Part shown: positions 13,000 to 24,030 of the stretch, piece by piece
How positions within the stretch are numbered: position 1 is the stretch's first letter
Layout: every line of letters starts with the position of its first letter
Notes under the pieces: generated by a model
The model's database searches: none
What the model was told of the DNA's origin: nothing
Seen by the model: only the letters and a program-made list of their open reading frames with translations
Assembly (NCBI GenBank): GCA_021234535.1
Contig: CM037840.1
Span: 11,758,643 to 11,822,642 of the forward strand
DNA from: Stichopus chloronotus
Taxonomy: Eukaryota > Echinodermata > Holothuroidea > Aspidochirotida > Stichopodidae
Direction of reading: 5' to 3'
Length of the DNA: 64,000 nucleotides
Translations under genes and position numbers: made by a program

Positions 13000-15900
13000 C
13001 TGTGGAGAGATAAACATTACATGGTTACAAATAGTATTGGTCATAAATGAAAAAAAAAAATGGCATGGAATGTAAAAACCTGCGGAGGCCATGACGGGCT
13101 TACGGACGCTAGGTGGATAGCAATGGCTAAAGTATGTATATCATTTACCTCTTGACCCGACTTTGGGCTTAATTCTCCTGATTACGTAACAGAAAATGAG
13201 TCCTCACAGTATCATAGTATGCAAATCACTTTCACTTCAGGGATCCGATTAAAAAGTGATTACAAATGACGTCAGAGAAGATTTTCATGTCGGGACATAC
13301 GACGTATCGCATCTGTGACGCCATGCAAGATTGTTGGAAAGTGCACACGATTGACAAGTAAAGACACACAAAGACATGCAGGTAATTTAAATCCGTGTCA
13401 TGACACGCATGCTGCAGCCTGCATTTTTCACTCTTCGTATTTGTATACCAGAACCGACGATTTAACAGTTTTAACAGATGGCTGAAGTGGTGTCGATACA
13501 CGTCACAAAAATTATTGACGAAAGCTGTAACATGCAGCTAGTTCATGTGCCAGTAATTTCGCAGTCCGCTTAACATTTGAAGACGTACCAACATGTCCGT
13601 GTAAGCCACTATCATCATACAATATGATTAGATTGCGTTGAATGTGGTAGTGCAGAGAAATCTTCAACATACAGTAGGCACCTAAAATCAGTGAACAGAG
13701 CGAGGTCTACATTTTGACATTGAAAAAAGAAGGCAATATTACAATCAACAACTTAGTCCAATTCTTAACTGGTGATACCAAAGGTGACATCTATGTGAAT
13801 ATAGATATATAGAATACATCAAAAAGACAGTAAAAACCTCTAGATGGCGGCAATGGTGCAGAAGCTCATACGTTCAAGTATACGAAGCGTCAGATTAGGT
13901 ATTTTGCAACGTTTCACAAGATGACTCATAGGGCCCATCTTTTGGGCCTTAAACCCAAATTCCTGAATACAGCTTAAAAGATCCACTAACGCAGTGTCAT
14001 TATAACAAAGAATCAACATCGTACAAGAGCATTTGAAGAGCTTTGTAGAGTTTTACAAGATGTGAAATAGTTGCCGACGTGGGATCCACTATCCAACGAA
14101 GATTGTGTATATGAATGCATGTGAAAGAGAAAGGATTTGGAACGTTCATGCGGACATGTCATCACAATAGCTCACGCCAGAATGCTGGTAGGAGTTCAAA
14201 AGAAAGTTCTCATTTGACGGACGGAAATTGCATCTGTGAACCAGAAAGTCAAAGGACTTTGTGATTAATTACCAATATTTATGAAAAACAAAGGATAACC
14301 AACAAACCAATTTCGAAGTCCGATCACCTTTTTGAGACACCATTTCTACAAGGTTTCCGAATCATGATTTTCGTTGACCTCATGTGACCTTTGACTATCA
14401 TAGAAAATGAAAGAGATCATCTACTCACCAAGAGGTGCTAATGTTAACAGTTTGAAATTCCAGCAACATTCAGTTGCTTAGATATTTCCCTTGAAGTTTC
14501 AGACTTTGACCTCTGGGTGAACTCAGTGACGTTTGACCTCCTTGAGAAACAATAGGGATCATCTACTCATACTGGACAAGCTATACACCAATTGTACAGT
14601 TCCAGCCACTTTCCCTTCCGAAGATACTGTGTTTCTAAAGTTTCTAAACTATGACCTCTACTGACATCGAATGACCTTTGACCTCCCCAAAACATGACAC
14701 AGATCATCTACTCATCAAGAGCAACCAAATTTATAACAGTTTCAAGTTCAAGCAACTTCCAGCGGCTAAAATAGCTTTCTTAATAGGTTTTCAAAATTTC
14801 TCATCAGGTGACCTTCGATGATCTTTGACCTGCCTGGAAACGAATAGGGATCTTCTCACAATGGACTACCTACAAAGCAACTTTGAAATTCATAGAACTT
14901 TTCCTCATTGAGATGTTTACAACGATTTCACACTATGACCTCTACTGACGCCACGCGACCTTTGATCTCTCCAAAACAGCGAACATCTACTTATAAAGCA
15001 ATACAAATAATTAGAACTTGGAAGTTTCAGCAACATTCAGTTGCTGAGATATCTTCCTTAGGCGGTTTTAAGAATTTCCAATCAAGTGACCTCAAATGAC
15101 CTTTGGCGCATCTTGAAAAGAATAGGGTCAACTTCTCACAATGGACTACTTGTACAACAACATTGAAGTTCAAGCAACCCTCTGTCATTGAGACGTCGTG
15201 TCTACAAGTCAAGGCGTCACACACACACGCACACACACACACACACACACACATACATATGCCAAAACTATCGCATTAACTCCTTGCCTGCCTTCAACAA
15301 GGAATCAAAAGAGAGGGAAGTGGGTGAAGCAGGCGGGGAAGAAGCGTCACCAAGAAGTTTATCAACGATACATTAATTCAGAATCACTACACCGTTTTGG
15401 GAATGATATCGAAAATCGACAGGCATGGAGGGAAATGTTGTTGGGAATTGTACCCAATGGTGACATTGGCGCAGTAATACACAGCATACACTATGACAAA
15501 TATACTAACATACAAACATTCCTTATGCACTTTCAGGCATGCATCCTTGCTTCTCAGTTCCATTAATTTCTTTAACTTTTTGTTTACCGCTCTCGTTTTT
15601 CAAGACTTCCACAGCAAACCACAGTGCTTATCGAGAAAAAGAAAGATAAGTATCTTAGTGGTAGCTACCGTCATTATTTACGGAGGAAACATGATACACC
15701 ATGCACCAAAATCAAGCGAATCAAGTGATGCTACAAGCCTACACCACTACTATACTTTTCATCAAACCAAGTGATGATATACCACCACTAATTGTTGAGC
15801 GAACCTAGTGATGACACACTACCAGTAAGTGTTCATCAAACCAAGTGACGATTTACCACAACTAGTTGTTAAGCAAATCAAGTGGTGATATAATCACCAC

Positions 15901-18900
15901 TAGTCTTTCACTGAATCAAGTAATGATACACCACTACTTCATTTTTTTTTATCAAGCAAAGTGATGATACACCATCAGAAGTTATTGAATAAACTAAAGA
16001 ATGACACACCACCACTTATTGATCAGCAAACTTACGTGACGACACACCACCACTAATTGTTAAGCAAACCAAGTGCTTATACATCACCACTAATCTTTCA
16101 GCGAATGAAGTGATGATACACCACTACTACATATTTCATCAAACAAAGTGATGATGCACCACCACAAATTGCCGCGCGAAGCAAGTGATGACACCCCGCA
16201 ATGGCCACAAGTAATTGTTTCGCAAACCAAGTGATGACACACCTCCGCTTATTGTTAAGCAAGTCAAGTGATGATACATCACCACTAATCTTTCAGTGAA
16301 TCAAGTGATGATATGTACACCACTTCTACATTTTTCATCAAGAAAGTTGTTGAACAAGTAATGACAAATCACCAGTACAGCAAATAAGTGATGATACATC
16401 ACCGTTGATTGCTGAGAAAACCCAAGTGATGATACACCACTACTAATTGTCAAGCAAACCAAGTCATGATGCAACCTTAAAGCACTCAAGAACCCTTCCC
16501 ACTGAGTTTCTTTTTTTTCTCTCCTGTTTCCTCGTTCCTTAACTCCACCCTGTTCATCTCAGAACAGATCCCCCCTCATCCAAGCTCCCAACAAGGAGGG
16601 TAAAGTGCAGGCGGATCCACCCAGTCCCAAATAGAATGAAGAGAAGTGTAACTCTCAACTTGAGTCTGTTCTTCTTAGGTTATGGCGCAGGTTCACCTCG
16701 CAATTTCCGTCTTTTCAATCAGCGTAATTATATCATATATTCATTGAATATTCATTGAACATTTGCATTTCTGAGCGAAAGTGGAAAGTAATCTCTATGG
16801 ACTAAGGCCTATTCTTTGTGAAGGATACTGACATGTGTGATAGACTTTATGAACCGCACAATTTTATCAATTAGTGCAATTCAGTTGCTCTGATGAACCA
16901 AAATATTTAGAAAACAGAAGGAGCGTTTCCACATAAAAACCCTAGAAAATTAAACTTCTGATGGGTATATGGACTTCCCGAGAGTACATATGACACGGTT
17001 GTTTTCTCTCTTTTCGTACATGTGGTCTGAAAAAATGATTACGTGATTGGAAATTTGATTTTCCAAATTTGACTCAATTGGCAGAAGGTAACCTACAGGA
17101 AAGTTAGATTATACGAAACATATGGAAAGCTATAGTACACGAAACATACGGAAAGAAAACTAAAGAGAAAAAAAAACGCAAAGAAATTCCTGCTACATTT
17201 GTATCTACTGTTTTGATTACATAAATATGCCAAAAGCGGGTTTCCCCGGATTGCAAAATCGGCATGTCACTCGGTCTTGGCGCAGTCACTGCCAATTGGC
17301 CTGTGAGGCTTTCTTCCTGATTGAGTGTACAGTACGTGTCATTGTTGAAGTTGTGAACACAGTTTTGCGCTGCTCGTTAATCTTTCAGGTACATTTATTT
17401 TATGAAGCTTTTAGTGTCTTTCGTGCATCGCACACAGATGATCTACACACATGGTTGTTGGTGACAAGATAAAACAGATCTGTCTACCTTTCTTAGGAAT
17501 CAGTCGGCCCAGGAAAAAACGACCCTAGTGACACAATGGTCTTCCTCATAGGCAGTACCCTGGATAAGCACTTTATGCACGCGAAACCGACTTAACATTA
17601 ATCACTCAGCTATGTTAGGGATCATAAAATTATGTTTATGAGGTCACATATGATTTTCATTTTGGGGATTTGTTATGAATATGACGGTTGTATGGTTCGA
17701 AACTGACATTCGACAGCACAACTTGTAGCCGTTGAGCAGTGATGTTTTATTAATGGCACGCAGACTGACACGTGCATTGTAGCATAGCTACAAAGCGGAA
17801 ATGATGCGCTGGAATGATGCATGTATTACAATGTATACAATACAATGTATGTAAGTACAAACTTGACTTTGATGAAGAGTTGGGTGACAGGGAGGGTGCG
17901 ACTTCTGCGGTTGGGGTACTAAAAGATGACATAGAAAAAAAAACGACCAATACGTTCTCTCTTTGAAGACTGAGGTATCTTTTGTTTCATATTCTTTATT
18001 CCTCAAATTCATTCTTATGGTCCTGCATGTAAATTCTTATGATTGCATCGAACGTACATATGGTCCCACATTTTGCATCCTCCGAAGCGAATAACTCGAG
18101 CATCTTCGGAACATTGCCGAGGGACATATCCAGGCAAGATTTGAAGACAAAACATTGCTCCTATCGGTGCCACTCGTAACACTCAACGTCCTTCTTGTAA
18201 AATACAGGCCGGTGGATCACTTCACTTTGCATTGGCTGACTCACTGCGTTTTGGCTTTAGTCTGACATACGGGTAACAGTCTTGTACGATTGGTGGGCCT
18301 AAGGAGGTGAGGGGGTGGGATAGTGATGGGTTTGGTGAGATGACTGGGCTGAGCACAGTCTAATGTTGGTGCAAGATATTGCTTAGTGGTGTTTTGTTTA
18401 TGGGTAGCGTATGTTATCATCGTCCATAAGACATCTTTTGAACATCTATTGAACTCATCACTACATTGCGATTGGCCAAAACCGAACCTTAGCTTATAAA
18501 CGACACATTAAATGGTCCTTTCATTCTGTGGCTACACTGACCCCCAGCCATTGTGCATCTAGATGTAAACTCTACGCTGTTTGTGAGACCCACGCAAAAT
18601 ATACGCTATCGCTATAAGATGGGTCTAAGTCGCAGAGCTTAGGTCCATATTGGGTCCAGAGGACGATTGAGGACGTCACACTCTTGAAGGAGGGTGTTCA
18701 TATGTACGACGGACATTGGACAATGCCCCAAAACGGTCACCTCACCAAACTGTGGACACCCAAAAAGATTTTTAATCACATCATATTTTGAAGGTAGACT
18801 TTGCCTTTACACTCCGAAGGAGTGTGAAGGCAAAGTCGTCAATCAAATTTTAATAATAGGCCCCTTTGCATTGACTTCACATAATTAACGAATCTGGGCC

Positions 18901-21900
18901 CTCCCCAAGGGTAACCAAACTAATGAATGGCTAGCCTGATTAGGTACACACGTTAGCTTGCCCTCTGGAGGGACGCTCCAATGTGCCAATGTGACGTCAC
19001 ATGCGAAGGGTATATTGTTACCATCAATATACTGATAGAATGACTCACAAAAGCCAACTATTACAAAGGATGTAAAACCGTAAGTCTGACTCATGTTTTG
19101 ATGAACAGTTCAGACAAAATTAGATTATGGCGTTGCTTACATGAGGAACTAAAATAAAAACATTGCATGCAAAAGAGGTTAGTTATTACGCAACTGAATC
19201 TTGCTAACAGCACATGAACTACTGAAGGTGGGAGTTTCCCTATAGTCCCTCACCGTTTTGTGTGTCAGTTAGGCCAGGGAAAACCTAAGGCCAAAATGAA
19301 CTTCCCACTCGTCTCTTATTGCGTAATGAATATCAAATCATACTCGGCAAACAAAGAAGAAAACAGAGTCTCAAGTTACAGTATGTTGTTTGTTAGAAAA
19401 ACACAACATGCAGAGTGACATGAAAGAGGATCTAAAACAAAGTGTTTTCGTGTTTTCCTTCCTGAAGTTTTATTTACGACTTAAAGGCTACAACATCCTC
19501 CCATCCCCGGCCTCCTCTCAGAGGTATTTATTCTAGTACATGGGCTAATTATCCTACACGAATAGTGATCTGAGACGGGACAGAATTTATCACAATTCTT
19601 GTATGGTTGAATTTATTTGCCAAAACCTAACAAATTATAACAGTCAACTATGCTTCATTTACCAGAACTATTCACAATCTCGATTCGGGGGAGGAATTGT
19701 TGCATGCAATGGCAGATGACCAGTGTTCACCATACATAGCTTGAAGATACAAGCACTTCTCGTCAAGTTACAGATTGTAACACATTTTCGTTTAGTTGAA
19801 AAATCGTGAGGATTTGCGCTTGAGCATTTAGGTTTAGGAACTTAGGCTTACTCGGAAGACAGGCAAACGACACATTGACCGGCATGTTGAATAAGTTGAT
19901 CTATGACTATGCAACGTGTTTAAACTTGACATGAATGGTCGCAGTGATTTGATTCACTCATTTGTGCCACAAGACAATCACAAGTTATCTCCGTTGTGAC
20001 AGATTATTCAATAAAACTGCAATAGACCGCCCTCCAGTGATATCACATAACAACAAACGAGTGCCCCCCCCCCTCCCTTTTACGACAAACAAAGCACAAT
20101 TCTAGGTCCGCACTGATCATCGAATGACATAGACGCAATGCACATACACGTGATAGAGCTTCATTTTGTGGGTCATTGTGATGTCACGTGCAATAAGGGT
20201 ATATTTCAGAGAAAATGTTTCAAAAGAAAAAGTTCCTTCTCATCCCTAAGATGTCATTCCAGATTCATCACTAAGCAAGTAATGACGTCGATGAAAGTTG
20301 TAATAAAGGAATTTAAGCCAATTATCCAATCACGGTCAGACCTTTACAGTATTTGTGTATCGACTCGTCAAAGAGGGCTGTTATATCGTTTATCTCTTAC
20401 AGCAAAACTTTCAATGGATTGGATAGGTTGCCATGGTTATTGAGCACTTTATGACGAACGAAAGGTCGGTTACTTAATTCGGTTCGCAATGTGTAGGCCT
20501 ACACCCAGCTCATAGTCAGGAGTAAAACGAAAGATGCGCCGGTGTGCCTATGGAAGTGAGGTTAAAGCGCAGGTGGCCCAAACCTCTAATTCTATCCAAA
20601 ACCGTTTTCGTCAGGCTGATTGGCTGTTACGCAGCAGAAAAAAAAAAGAAGAAGACACCAGCATCAGCAACTCTGTCACAATTGTCTTTCATATAGGACT
20701 TATTATACTTTGTAACAAGCTAAGATTCTCCATACTGCTCAGTCACGAGGGGGTCTTTTTTTTTCATATATGCTATTGGTATCAGCTGCTTCTTTCAGAT
20801 TGACACCACATGCCCTCTAAAGGTTGCCTAATCATCTTCACAGTCTCGAATACATATAAAGGGTATAATATAGACCATTAGGTAATCTGTTCGGGTATTG
20901 CTTAAAGTAGGATGTGCTTTGGTTCCTGCATTTCCAAAAGTACATCGGAGGACTTCTTACAGTTGCAAAAAGCAGTAAGTCTGCTGTACCGTACGAGGTC
21001 TATATTTGTCCGAAAATGAAAAAAAAAATCATTTAATTTTTCAAATATTTCAATTTAAGCAGAACTAGTTCATGTTGTAAGTGTAAGGAACATTGCAGCG
21101 AACAACCCAGAACGTAAAAGTTGATCCGAAAGACTAAATCAATTTTCCTTTGACTGTAATTAACACTCCAGATCGTGAAATTTGAAACGTGAAGACGAAA
21201 CGTGACAAATAGATGTTGTTCTCCAGGTTGGTATCAAATGAAAGAGAAAGATGGTTAATAATGAAGGCTGCATTTTCTCATCAAACCGCACATCTTGCTT
21301 TGAATGTTATCAACCCCCTACCCCCCCCCCACCAAAAAAAAACAACCTTTCCTTATTGGTGCTGTTGTGTTGCTGTTGCTTTTCCTGTTGTTTTTTTTGT
21401 TTTTCTTGTTGTTGTTGTTGTTCTTGTTGTTGTTATAGTTTTTTCTCGTTCTTTTATGTTCTCTCTCAGCTTGACGAATATGCTGCTCAGAGTATGGAAA
21501 TAATCTGACAACTAATTGACGCTCTGAAATGGAATTGACTATCAATTGGCACCGGTACGTATATCCTACACAAGGAACAAAAATAACAAAACAAGAGAAC
21601 ACAGCCCTGTGACGTCATTCTCGGCCATGACGATATTACCTCGACGTTAGAACATATACAGTGCAGTGACTGTTGTTATATTGTGGGAAAACTCACACCG
21701 TGATTTGAAGGTAAATTCCCCTTTAAGCAGCATCGTGCTATTGTTCCTGTCAGTCTTTCTGCACCATACTTTGTGAAAATCATACGATATTTGAAGCAAC
21801 TGCCATCTATGTCAATACTTATTGTGTGCACAAATCTTGGTCAATACACCTAAACGGCTGTCTGCAGCACTCGCATCAAATAGAAAGAACAGAAATCGAA

Positions 21901-24030
21901 GGACTGTAAAGTCATATATTTGCATACTATTTTATTCAGGTATAGAATATCCCCAGGGGTTTTCACAGAACTTGCGCCATGATGTATAATGTCAGTGAAT
22001 GAGTCACGCTGTGGACGGGGACACTACAAATTTTAGTACTTTAAAAGTGCATTGGAGGAGACGTCGCTATCAACATTATGCAGGGTGATATATGTATGTA
22101 AGAAAATATTGGGAGCACTGCGTGAACGTATAATTTGAACGTCTGACGCTGTAGCGTCGACAACTGGAAAATTCGCGTATGTACGTATGTGTGTGAGTGA
22201 TAGGCTATTCAAGGAAATGCCATCACTTTTAAAGATGTATCAGATTTTACGTTCTATAGCACAAAATGACAAAGCTGTGTGCCTATATATTGACATTGCA
22301 GAGCCTGTTAAACCGACATGTATACTCCGTTAGATTTTGAGCTTAGGTCTATGCATTAAAATAATTTATAAAGACCAAGACAATCGATATAAGCGAGGCG
22401 GCTGTTTAGTGCCAACGGTATACCAGAAAGATCAGCTAGCCGTGTGGTAATTGCTGTGACAAGCTTGGTGGAAATTGATACGTGTTGTAATTTAGCAGTG
22501 GTTTTGATACGTTAGGATAAACGACTTCAAACAATGGATAGTCTAACTAAAGATGCCGTGTTTTTTTTTGGGGGGGGGGAGGAGGTCATTTATTTTCTTT
22601 TCATTCTTTTATTATTCTCTTTTATATGAAGTCCTTGCACACTGGCAGGAATACCAAACTGAACTTAGTTCCCGTGAGGTGGAAAAGGCACACTGACTGG
22701 CTGAGAATGTGATACATAACTATCCCCATGCTGTAGGGGAATACCGTCCTCAAATGTATCCAAGTGATGTTTACAAAAACAGCCGCAAACATACCCAACG
22801 ATACATGAACCGCTTACATTATCACTAGTGTTATATATGATGCAGTAACGACTTTGTGTCTACATGACCGAAGAGATGTGGGTCTATATGAGAGTGGTGA
22901 GGGGCGTTGTTGAAATATTGATAGTACGATATTCCTTTAACGAAATTGCTATTAATTTTAATCACCTCCTCACATTGCAACTAATCATACTGTACGTATA
23001 TTAGCTATTTAAAGGGTAGGAAAACCTTTCCTCCATCTGGCCCCTCCCCCCCCCCCCCACCCCTCCTTGTTACTGACATTCAAATTTTAGACTGACGCTT
23101 TCACTATAGTGTGTTTCTTCTTGAAAGATGCGAAGAACCCAAAGTGCATGAATTATATTCCTGCAGACTAACATTAACATCCAAACCTCCCGTCGACACA
23201 TCCATATGTTACATCTCACTTTCACCGGGCCTCGTGCCTCGTTTCAGGAATGTGAGATCGCACTTGAGCATCATTATCATCATTTCGTCTTACCGAGGAA
23301 ACACGGAACTGTCCCGCGAAGCTGCACATAGACCCTCGTAACGTCAAATGAAAAACGGAAGTTCCCTCTTGCATGGTGCAACTCATACTGCATTAGCATA
23401 AAATATATAAATAGGCCTACAGACGGACGTGATTTCTCTGGTGGGTGTACAATTGCCCGCAGTACTACAATATATTATTGCACAGGGATAATGACAGATA
23501 CGCATGCCTTCCGCTGTTGATCGATCTGGGTTTCTCGCGTGCCTTTCAGGCGAAAAAAAAAATTAACCGAGAGCAATTACAATAGCAGATTTTAAATCAG
23601 GTGGAAGAGGTGACTTAAGGACGAGAACATAAATGTGCATTAACTAACACACTTTATCTAATTAATATATTGAATTACTGAACACAATGCACGAAACAAA
23701 CAAAATTTCGAGAAACAAGTTAAGATATATTGACATACAGCTACAACAACACTATAAACCACGACCGCTGTGATATGACGTACGGGTTGCTGTTGTTAGT
23801 ATCGTCTTAACTCCTCCGTAGTCCTATGCATGTGTATACATCATAGAAATTGTAAGGTATGCACTTTCATGTTCTTAGGAGTAACGAATACGACAACGAA
23901 TAGTCATAGTAGTTCAAACTGCGATACGTAAATAATACATGATTTGTACTCACCGGAAGAATTTCGTGAATAAATTTGGTCTGGGCATTTTTACTCTATG
24001 AAATGGTTGTTCTGATATTAACTTTCCCAT
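12925..24030 (-). CDS. Possible minus-strand gene, first two coding exons
   Basis: Two exons separated by a ~10.95 kb intron join in frame. Exon 1 (24030-23954) ends in phase 2 at CG/GTGAGT. Exon 2 (12999-12925) starts in phase 2 after CTCTCCACAG and ends at GTAAGTAG. The predicted N terminus starts MGKLIS, matching the N-myristoylation pattern MGxxxS. A basic segment follows across the junction (FFRPRRQQ) and then an acidic/Ser segment (SSDFSEMSEDAKKLWNKN). The link rests on splice consensus and phase only; an extra exon between them is possible. Exons after the second were not found. I do not recognise the family. An N-myristoylated, membrane-attached cytoplasmic protein is an inference from the N terminus only. 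Confidence 0.4.
14310..15205 (+). repeat. ~143 bp satellite array with DR1-like core (array 1)
   Basis: About six diverged units of 132-148 bp. The landmark GGATCATCTACTCA or a variant recurs at about 14415, 14557, 14702, 14850, 14982 and 15126. Each unit carries a version of TGACCTTTGACCT, at 14385, 14527, 14672 (exact), 14819, 14956 and 15097. The reverse complement AGGTCAAAGGTCA is the DR1 arrangement of nuclear-receptor half-sites. The array has the same unit as the one at 46940-47530 but in the opposite orientation. It lies in the putative long intron of the minus-strand gene. Confidence 0.85.
15218..15253 (+). repeat. (CA)n microsatellite
   Basis: About 36 bases of CA dinucleotides with one CG interruption, directly after the satellite array. 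The open frames crossing it are artefacts. Confidence 0.97.
15710..16484 (+). repeat. 38 bp minisatellite with five-unit higher order
   Basis: About 20 diverged units built on AAGTGATGATACACCACCAC followed by a variable spacer such as TAATTGTTAAGCAAACC. Unit spacing is near 38 bases. A variant spacer, CTTTCA(C/G)(T/C)GAATCA, recurs at about 15904, 16092 and 16289, 188-197 bases apart, which indicates a higher-order repeat of five units. Several units contain the perfect inverted repeat GTGATG-ATA-CATCAC (for example 16267 and 16387). Confidence 0.9.
16485..18796. other. Non-coding stretch, no feature seen
   Basis: Intronic if the minus-strand gene is real. No exon with splice support and no recognisable protein were found here. 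Confidence 0.3.
18797..18837. repeat. Strong 41-base inverted repeat (hairpin)
   Basis: Two 19-base arms (left arm GACTTTGCCTTTACACTCC) flank a three-base GAA loop. The right arm is the exact reverse complement apart from one position that forms a T-G wobble in the RNA. Such a compact, near-perfect hairpin is unlikely by chance in this composition. No miRNA-like flanking stem or TIR-like target duplication was evident. Confidence 0.9.
18838..23953. other. Non-coding stretch with simple repeats
   Basis: CRE palindromes TGACGTCA are at 18992 and 21610. A T/TTG-rich tract (TTGTTGTTGTTG) is at 21400-21440, poly-C at 20065-20080 and 23040-23060, and a T9G9 run near 22561. TAGGCCTA octamers are at 20494 and 23412. 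No gene is supported. Confidence 0.3.
23954..24030 (-). CDS. Candidate start exon with MGxxxS N terminus
   Basis: The ATG at 24030-24028 is the first in its frame after an in-frame TGA (24087-24085), which supports it as a true initiator. It is followed by 25 codons plus two bases, then a consensus donor GTGAGT (23953-23948). The residues start MGKLISEQPF. A second Met is residue 15 (ATG at 23988), beginning MPRPNLFTKFF, and is an alternative start that would lack the myristoylation signal. The next exon at 12925-12999 accepts the same phase. Confidence 0.42.

Noticed and set aside
15710..16484. CRISPR-like array
   Set aside because: The units are diverged 38 bp tandem repeats without unique spacers of constant length, and the genome is clearly eukaryotic.
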